Assembly (NCBI GenBank): GCA_028293725.1
Contig: JAQGOE010000175.1
Location: forward strand, 1-10,051
Origin: Gammaproteobacteria bacterium
GTDB taxonomy: Bacteria > Pseudomonadota > Gammaproteobacteria > Steroidobacterales > Steroidobacteraceae
Direction: 5' to 3'
Length of the DNA: 10,051 nucleotides
Shown: positions 7,560 through 10,051 of the stretch, in pieces
How positions within the stretch are numbered: the first letter of the stretch is position 1
How the letters are laid out: each line of letters starts with the position of its first letter
Translations under genes and position numbers: made by a program
Notes under the pieces: generated by a model
Database searches by the model: none
The model's input: only the letters and a program-made list of their open reading frames with translations
What the model was told of the DNA's origin: nothing

Positions 7560-8155
7560 CAGAGGACCACTTCAAGTGCGTTCCTGACAGCGACCTCGGC
7601 GCCGTGAAAACGCTTGGCCATTGCCAACAACGCAGCGGGTTTCCCACTTTTGCGGCGCAACCACCGGCGCAGCGCTTCCCACGCAACATCCGAACCCTCT
7701 CTGTGTCGGAGGCGGATGACGTCTATGAGCGAGCGTTCGGCAGAATACAGGCCAATGGATATTCCATCTCCGACCTTTAATTCATCGCGGCCGAGGTCAA
7801 ATGTCTTGCTGGCAAAAACGTGAATAGCCACGCTCGGTCGCAATGCTGGAATACGACCCCCGCGAGGTATCGCAACGTCGAGTCGGTCCGGAATGGCGTC
7901 GGTCAATCCATGTCGCGCCAGTGCCGTGCTCAGACACAGCGTAGCCCGGGGAGCCCGATAAGCCGCTTCCAGCAAATCCTGGTCAATTTCGGGAGCGTCG
8001 GCCCAACGGTAGAGCCCCCGCCCTATCTGATCGACTAGACCTTGATTCCGGTACGCATAAAGTCGCTCCGCCGAGATGCCGGCCGCCCTCGCCTTGCTAT
8101 AGGTGAAAACGGAAGGAAGAGCCTCTCTGCCTGGAATAGTGGTCTTGCGATTCAT
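7559..8155 (-). CDS. abiEi: AbiEi-family antitoxin / transcriptional autorepressor
   Basis: Antitoxin of the AbiE system, 198 residues. The N-terminal winged helix-turn-helix (about 16-52) includes FTYSKARAAGISAERLYAY and the wing QIGRGLYRW. The C-terminal AbiEi domain (about 60-198) carries TALARHGLTD (77-86) and SAERSLIDVIRLR (138-150). Known AbiEi proteins neutralise AbiEii and also repress their own operon by binding paired inverted repeats at the promoter; a matching long palindrome lies directly upstream. The ATG at 8153-8155 is the only methionine before residue 179, and no clear Shine-Dalgarno precedes it because the palindrome occupies that space, so translation may be weak or leaderless. 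First gene of the abiEi-abiEii-solenoid unit. Confidence 0.9.
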   Translation of the reverse strand: MNRKTTIPGREALPSVFTYSKARAAGISAERLYAYRNQGLVDQIGRGLYRWADAPEIDQDLLEAAYRAPRATLCLSTALARHGLTDAIPDRLDVAIPRGGRIPALRPSVAIHVFASKTFDLGRDELKVGDGISIGLYSAERSLIDVIRLRHREGSDVAWEALRRWLRRKSGKPAALLAMAKRFHGAEVAVRNALEVVL

Positions 8156-8202
8156 CGATGAAATCGTACACAGGATGCCGCTTCCTGTCTACGTTTTCAT
8201 CG
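8156..8202. promoter_or_regulatory. 47-bp imperfect palindrome, probable AbiEi operator
   Basis: Two 23-base arms (8156-8178 and 8180-8202) are inverted copies around one central base, with 20 of 23 pairs complementary. The outer eight bases, CGATGAAA / TTTCATCG, are perfect, as is ACAGGA / TCCTGT inside. It begins at the base next to the AbiEi start codon, the place expected for an autoregulatory operator. I recall that AbiEi from Streptococcus binds two 23-bp inverted repeats. Confidence 0.75.
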
Positions 8203-8524
8203 GCGCGATATTGCCGCATCGAAAGTGCCAGCTAAAGATCGGCAGTGCCAGAACCAAGAAGCCGACGGCCCGGCCACCCCGCACGCCCCGCTGGTTTGAC
8301 GATCGATCGGCACGCCTGATTGGGGAAAACCTATGTAGAACGTCAGCATCGCGGGTTTCGACGGACCGAGCGGTACCGCAGATGTAGGTTGTTGCTCATC
8401 GTGGAGGGAGTTCGAGTCAGTGTGCTGCGGATGACCGGCTGTGGCACCGCGCCCAACGTGAAGCCAGTAAAGTAGCGGTTCGGGTCGAAAATCCTGCAAA
8501 ATAGTACCCGGAGGCTATAGAACC
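8203..8524. other. Divergent intergenic region between abiEi and the 78-residue ORF
   Basis: There is no gene in these 322 bases. The abiE promoter should lie at the left end, but no good -35/-10 pair was seen; a weak candidate on the minus strand has ATATTG (8207-8212) as the complement of its -10. Two direct copies of AGTGCCAG (8224-8231, 8244-8251) are 20 bases apart, and CGATCGATCG (8300-8309) is a palindrome. The right end carries the ribosome-binding site for the small ORF. Confidence 0.5.
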
Positions 8525-8761
8525 ATGAACGCGGCAGAACCCATCGATGGCAGCACGGCGACACCCGCTGAAGTACGACGCGCCGGCATTGATGCGCTGA
8601 TCAAAGCCCTGGGTCCGGTAGCGATGGCTCGCTTTCTGCAGCAATTCGACCGAGGCCACGGCGATTACACGGCCGACCGCGACCGAATTCTGGCAAATCC
8701 GACGGTCGATGATCTTATGGGTGAACTGGAACAGCGGCGACAGAGCCCTTCTAAGAAGTAG
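8525..8761 (+). CDS. Small conserved-looking protein, possibly antitoxin-like; function unknown
   Basis: A 78-residue, highly charged soluble protein. A strong Shine-Dalgarno GGAGG (8510-8514) sits ten bases before the ATG, and codon use looks real. The core reads RRAGIDALIKALGPVAMARF (18-37), then LQQFDRGHGDYTADRD (38-53) and a helix DDLMGELEQRR (62-72). From memory, small proteins with a GPVxMxRFLQQF...GDYT pattern are found next to toxin genes in several phyla, but I cannot name the family with confidence. No partner toxin follows here: the next 160 bases hold no gene and then the island ends. It may be an orphan antitoxin or one half of a lost pair. Confidence 0.65.
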   Translation: MNAAEPIDGSTATPAEVRRAGIDALIKALGPVAMARFLQQFDRGHGDYTADRDRILANPTVDDLMGELEQRRQSPSKK

Positions 8762-8924
8762 TCTCTCACACGTATCAACGCGGTCGAACTAACCCAAGTT
8801 ACCGCTCGCAAACCCCGCCGTGCGCCTCAGCTTGTTGTAATTCTTCGTCCCGTCGGTGCTACCAAAAAGCTACCAGCCTTTTGAAGCTCCATAAGCGTTT
8901 GTTTCTGCAAACGATGTCGACTTA
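8762..8924. other. Right end of the island: non-coding, with repeats near the att site
   Basis: No gene is recognisable. Two direct copies of GCTACCA (8858-8864 and 8869-8875) lie 11 bases apart, one helical turn, 50-67 bases from the att core, a layout like recombinase arm sites. A perfect hairpin CGTTTG(6)CAAACG (8896-8913) lies between them and the att core. No convincing integrase remnant was found. Confidence 0.4.
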
Positions 8925-8978
8925 GTCGGTCCAGTCCATCATGGGGGCGACTGATATTTTTCTATTTAAATTCAACAT
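8922..8978 (-). pseudogene. Displaced 5' fragment of dusA
   Basis: From the ATG at 8976-8978 the minus strand reads MLNLNRKISVAPMMDWTD and then TAA (8922-8924). The last nine residues are encoded by the 27-bp att copy; the preceding K-I-S resembles R-I-S in the intact dusA. This is the former start of dusA, cut off when the island inserted. Its first codons are AT-rich (TTG AAT TTA AAT AGA AAA ATA), unlike the host-like dusA body, so this start was probably itself brought in by an earlier element. Confidence 0.75.
8925..8951. repeat. Direct repeat copy 2: distal attachment site
   Basis: These 27 bases are identical to 4841-4867. On the minus strand they again encode VAPMMDWTD, here followed at once by TAA. 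This is the far att site of the island. Confidence 0.85.
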
Positions 8979-8999
8979 CTTAGCGGTCTACATGTAAAA

Positions 9000-9005
9000 T
9001 TTATA
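9000..9005 (-). promoter_or_regulatory. Possible -10 box for the displaced dusA start
   Basis: The minus strand reads TATAAA 21 bases before the orphan dusA ATG at 8978, within an AT-rich stretch. A TTGTCG further upstream is only 14 bases away, too close for a standard -35. The whole of 8952-9050 is much richer in A/T than the flanks and holds no other gene. Confidence 0.28.
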
Positions 9006-9059
9006 TCAGCTTATTTCAGCGACAATTGTAAGGTTTTCTCTGGTCGGCGACGTGCGCTT

Positions 9060-9087
9060 TTGGCGAACCGTCGCGATAGGATAGAAT
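9060..9087 (+). promoter_or_regulatory. Promoter of the Phd-PIN toxin-antitoxin operon
   Basis: TTGGCG (-35, 9060-9065), a 16-base spacer and TAGAAT (-10, 9082-9087) lie about 40 bases upstream of the antitoxin start. The repeats at 9086-9112 overlap the transcription start, as expected for an autoregulated toxin-antitoxin promoter. Confidence 0.5.
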
Positions 9088-9112
9088 GACTATGGTGACT
9101 ATGATGACCATC
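9086..9112. promoter_or_regulatory. Three 9-bp operator-like repeats before the antitoxin gene
   Basis: Tandem units read ATGACTATG, GTGACTATG and ATGACCATC. They also contain the inverted pair ATGGT(10)ACCAT (9092-9111). The position between the -10 box and the ribosome-binding site (GGAGG, 9114-9118) suggests binding by the Phd-family antitoxin or antitoxin-toxin complex. Confidence 0.5.
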
Positions 9113-9125
9113 CGGAGGCTAATCC

Positions 9126-9380
9126 ATGGAATCCGCTGTCTGGACAGTGGCCCAAGCCAAAGCGAAATTAAGCGAGGTCATCGAACACGCGCAAAAGCAC
9201 GGCCCACAGGCCATTACCCGTAATGGCCGACGCACTGCCGTCGTGGTTTCGGCGGAAGAATGGGAGCGTAAAACCCAACGTAGCGGCTCGCTCGCGGATT
9301 TCTTTGCCGCCTCACCGTTACGCGGCTCTGGTCTGAGCGTCAGTCGCTCGAAGGATAAGCTGCGTAAGGCAGGCCTGTGA
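9126..9380 (+). CDS. Phd/YefM-family antitoxin
   Basis: An 84-residue DNA-binding antitoxin of a type II toxin-antitoxin pair. It has the canonical Phd/YefM opening WTVAQAKAKLSEVI (6-19), then GPQAITRNGRRTAVVVS (26-42) and AEEWE (43-47). The C-terminal tail (about 50-84), rich in Ser, Arg and Lys, is the usual disordered toxin-binding part. A GGAGG ribosome-binding site (9114-9118) sits seven bases before the ATG. Its stop overlaps the toxin start by four bases (GTGA), so the pair is translationally coupled. The family neutralises the toxin and, with it, represses the operon; the 9-bp repeats upstream are the likely operator. Confidence 0.93.
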   Translation: MESAVWTVAQAKAKLSEVIEHAQKHGPQAITRNGRRTAVVVSAEEWERKTQRSGSLADFFAASPLRGSGLSVSRSKDKLRKAGL

Positions 9381-9796
9381 GCTTCCTACTGGACACAAAC
9401 GTCGTTTCTGAATGGACAAAACCGCGCCCCAACCCCGGAGTCATCGAGTGGCTTGACCAGGTGAGCGAGGATGACGTCTTCTTAAGTGTCGTCACTTTTG
9501 CTGAGCTGCGGCGCGGCATCGAACGCCTCCCGGCGAGCGCACGTCGCAAAAGGCTGGACGAGTGGCTGCGCAGTGATCTTCCGATTCGATTCGAGGGGCG
9601 GATCGCTCACGTCGATGGCGCAGTCGCCGATGAATGGGGCCGGTTGGTCGCACGCCGTGAGGCTGATGGTCGGCCGTTCAACGCCATGGATGCACTCATT
9701 GCGGCCACCGCCCACGTGCACGAGCTCACACTCGTGACGCGCAACGTCTCGGACTTCAAGGCTTCATTGAAGTCGCTGTTGAATCCCTGGACGTAG
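9377..9796 (+). CDS. vapC: PIN-domain ribonuclease toxin (VapC/FitB family)
   Basis: A 139-residue Mg2+-dependent RNase toxin. The start is GTG (9377-9379), overlapping the antitoxin stop. PIN-domain acidic residues are in place: D6 in FLLDTNVVSE, E43 in FAELRRGIERL, D105 in NAMDALIAATA and D126 in VTRNVSDF. The sequence most resembles the FitB-like subgroup, where the antitoxin can be Phd-type. The family usually cleaves tRNA or rRNA and stops translation; the specific target cannot be read from sequence. The gene looks intact. The bases directly after its stop belong to a beheaded hydrolase gene, so the operon may have inserted there. Confidence 0.93.
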   Translation: MSFLLDTNVVSEWTKPRPNPGVIEWLDQVSEDDVFLSVVTFAELRRGIERLPASARRKRLDEWLRSDLPIRFEGRIAHVDGAVADEWGRLVARREADGRPFNAMDALIAATAHVHELTLVTRNVSDFKASLKSLLNPWT

Positions 9797-9813
9797 GCGG
9801 GACGCCCCCTAGC

Positions 9814-10051
9814 AAACCGCGTGCGATTCTGGAGTGCGACGTCACCGCTGCCCTCGCCAACGTACACGTCCCCGTGCTCTGTTTGACCGCCCGGCACGAT
9901 CGTCTAATTCCCAACGCCGCGACTCACCTTATCCACCACCATGCACCCGCGGCCACCTTCGTGGAAATCGATGCGCCGCACTTCCTTCTACAATGCAGAC
10001 CGTCGGATGCTGCCGATGCCATTCGCATGTTTCTGCAGCCTGATGCTGGGG
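9814..10051 (+). pseudogene. C-terminal fragment of an alpha/beta hydrolase (front end missing, runs off right edge)
   Basis: The frame reads KPRAILECDVTAALANV, then VPVLCLTARHDRLIPN and EIDAPHFLLQ, ending AIRMFLQPDAG at the window edge with no stop. This is the last third of an alpha/beta hydrolase: a strand leading to the catalytic Asp (in ARHDRLIP) and the catalytic His (in DAPHFLLQ). The nucleophile elbow (GxSxG) and all upstream core are missing, and the frame runs back into vapC without a suitable start. I read it as a gene truncated by arrival of the toxin-antitoxin operon or by an adjacent deletion. The alternative, a gene with an unusual internal start, is unlikely. Confidence 0.72.

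Larger units (their letters stand above)
4868..8951. mobile_element. Small genomic island (about 4.1 kb) integrated at the 5' end of dusA, without integrase
   Basis: The segment is bounded by two identical 27-bp copies of the dusA 5' core and carries accessory genes only: abiEi-abiEii, a helical-repeat protein gene and a small ORF. The far copy is joined to a displaced dusA start, which is the footprint of insertion into this gene. The new left end restores dusA with codons MMDRRIS, as known dusA-associated elements do. No integrase or excisionase was found on either strand, so the island is either a non-autonomous element moved in trans or a deletion remnant. The boundaries are precise at the repeats; the exact crossover base is not known. 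Confidence 0.75.

Noticed and set aside
8224..8251. AGTGCCAG direct repeats 20 bases apart, with a third copy at 4924-4931
   Set aside because: An 8-mer seen three times is only weakly unusual in 10 kb, and it coincides with no clear promoter or origin, so it is noted within the intergenic entry only.
8410..8486. Two tRNA T-loop-like motifs (GTTCGAGTC and GTTCGGGTC)
   Set aside because: No flanking T-stem, anticodon arm, acceptor stem or CCA could be built around either.
8508..8517. CCGGAGGCTA shared with 9112-9121 as a possible repeat boundary
   Set aside because: Both copies are Shine-Dalgarno sequences at the same distance class from a start codon; identity is explained by function.
8762..8884. 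Forty open codons in frame after the TAG stop of the 78-residue protein
   Set aside because: No start codon, no recognisable product and no read-through signal; the 78-residue length with its charged tail seems complete.

Overview
The window looks like chromosomal DNA of a GC-rich proteobacterium, most likely a gammaproteobacterium. The grounds are a YoaA/DinG-type helicase, a GTP-type PEP carboxykinase and a DusA-type tRNA-dihydrouridine synthase, all with strong G/C third-position bias. The species cannot be named from this sequence.

Layout. Bases 1-4888 are host-like core: the N-terminal part of a DinG/YoaA-family helicase (-, runs off the left edge), pckG (+), a class III nucleotide cyclase fused to an FHA domain (-), and dusA (-). 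Bases 4868-8951 look like a small genomic island inserted at the 5' end of dusA. A 27-bp exact direct repeat lies inside dusA codons 8-16 (4841-4867) and recurs at 8925-8951. The far copy is still attached to a displaced dusA 5' end that reads MLNLNRKISVAPMMDWTD and then stops. The island holds an AbiE toxin-antitoxin operon (AbiEi then AbiEii, overlapping by one base), a downstream 534-residue helical-repeat protein of unknown function, and a divergent 78-residue protein. No integrase is visible inside it. A 47-bp near-perfect palindrome (two 23-base arms, 20 of 23 pairs matching) directly abuts the AbiEi start codon and is probably the AbiEi operator.

Beyond the island, an AT-rich stretch (about 8952-9050) carries the displaced dusA start and its possible promoter. 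Next comes a Phd/YefM antitoxin - PIN-domain toxin pair (9126-9796) with a recognisable promoter and three 9-bp operator-like repeats. The right edge carries the C-terminal third of an alpha/beta hydrolase gene whose front end, including the nucleophile, is missing.

How it works together. dusA now takes its first seven codons and its upstream region from the island, so its expression may depend on island promoters; all three large island genes point toward it. The AT-rich segment behind the far repeat was probably itself imported, which suggests serial insertion at the same dusA site. The 3' half of the window is thus a small defence / toxin-antitoxin neighbourhood built around a dusA attachment site.
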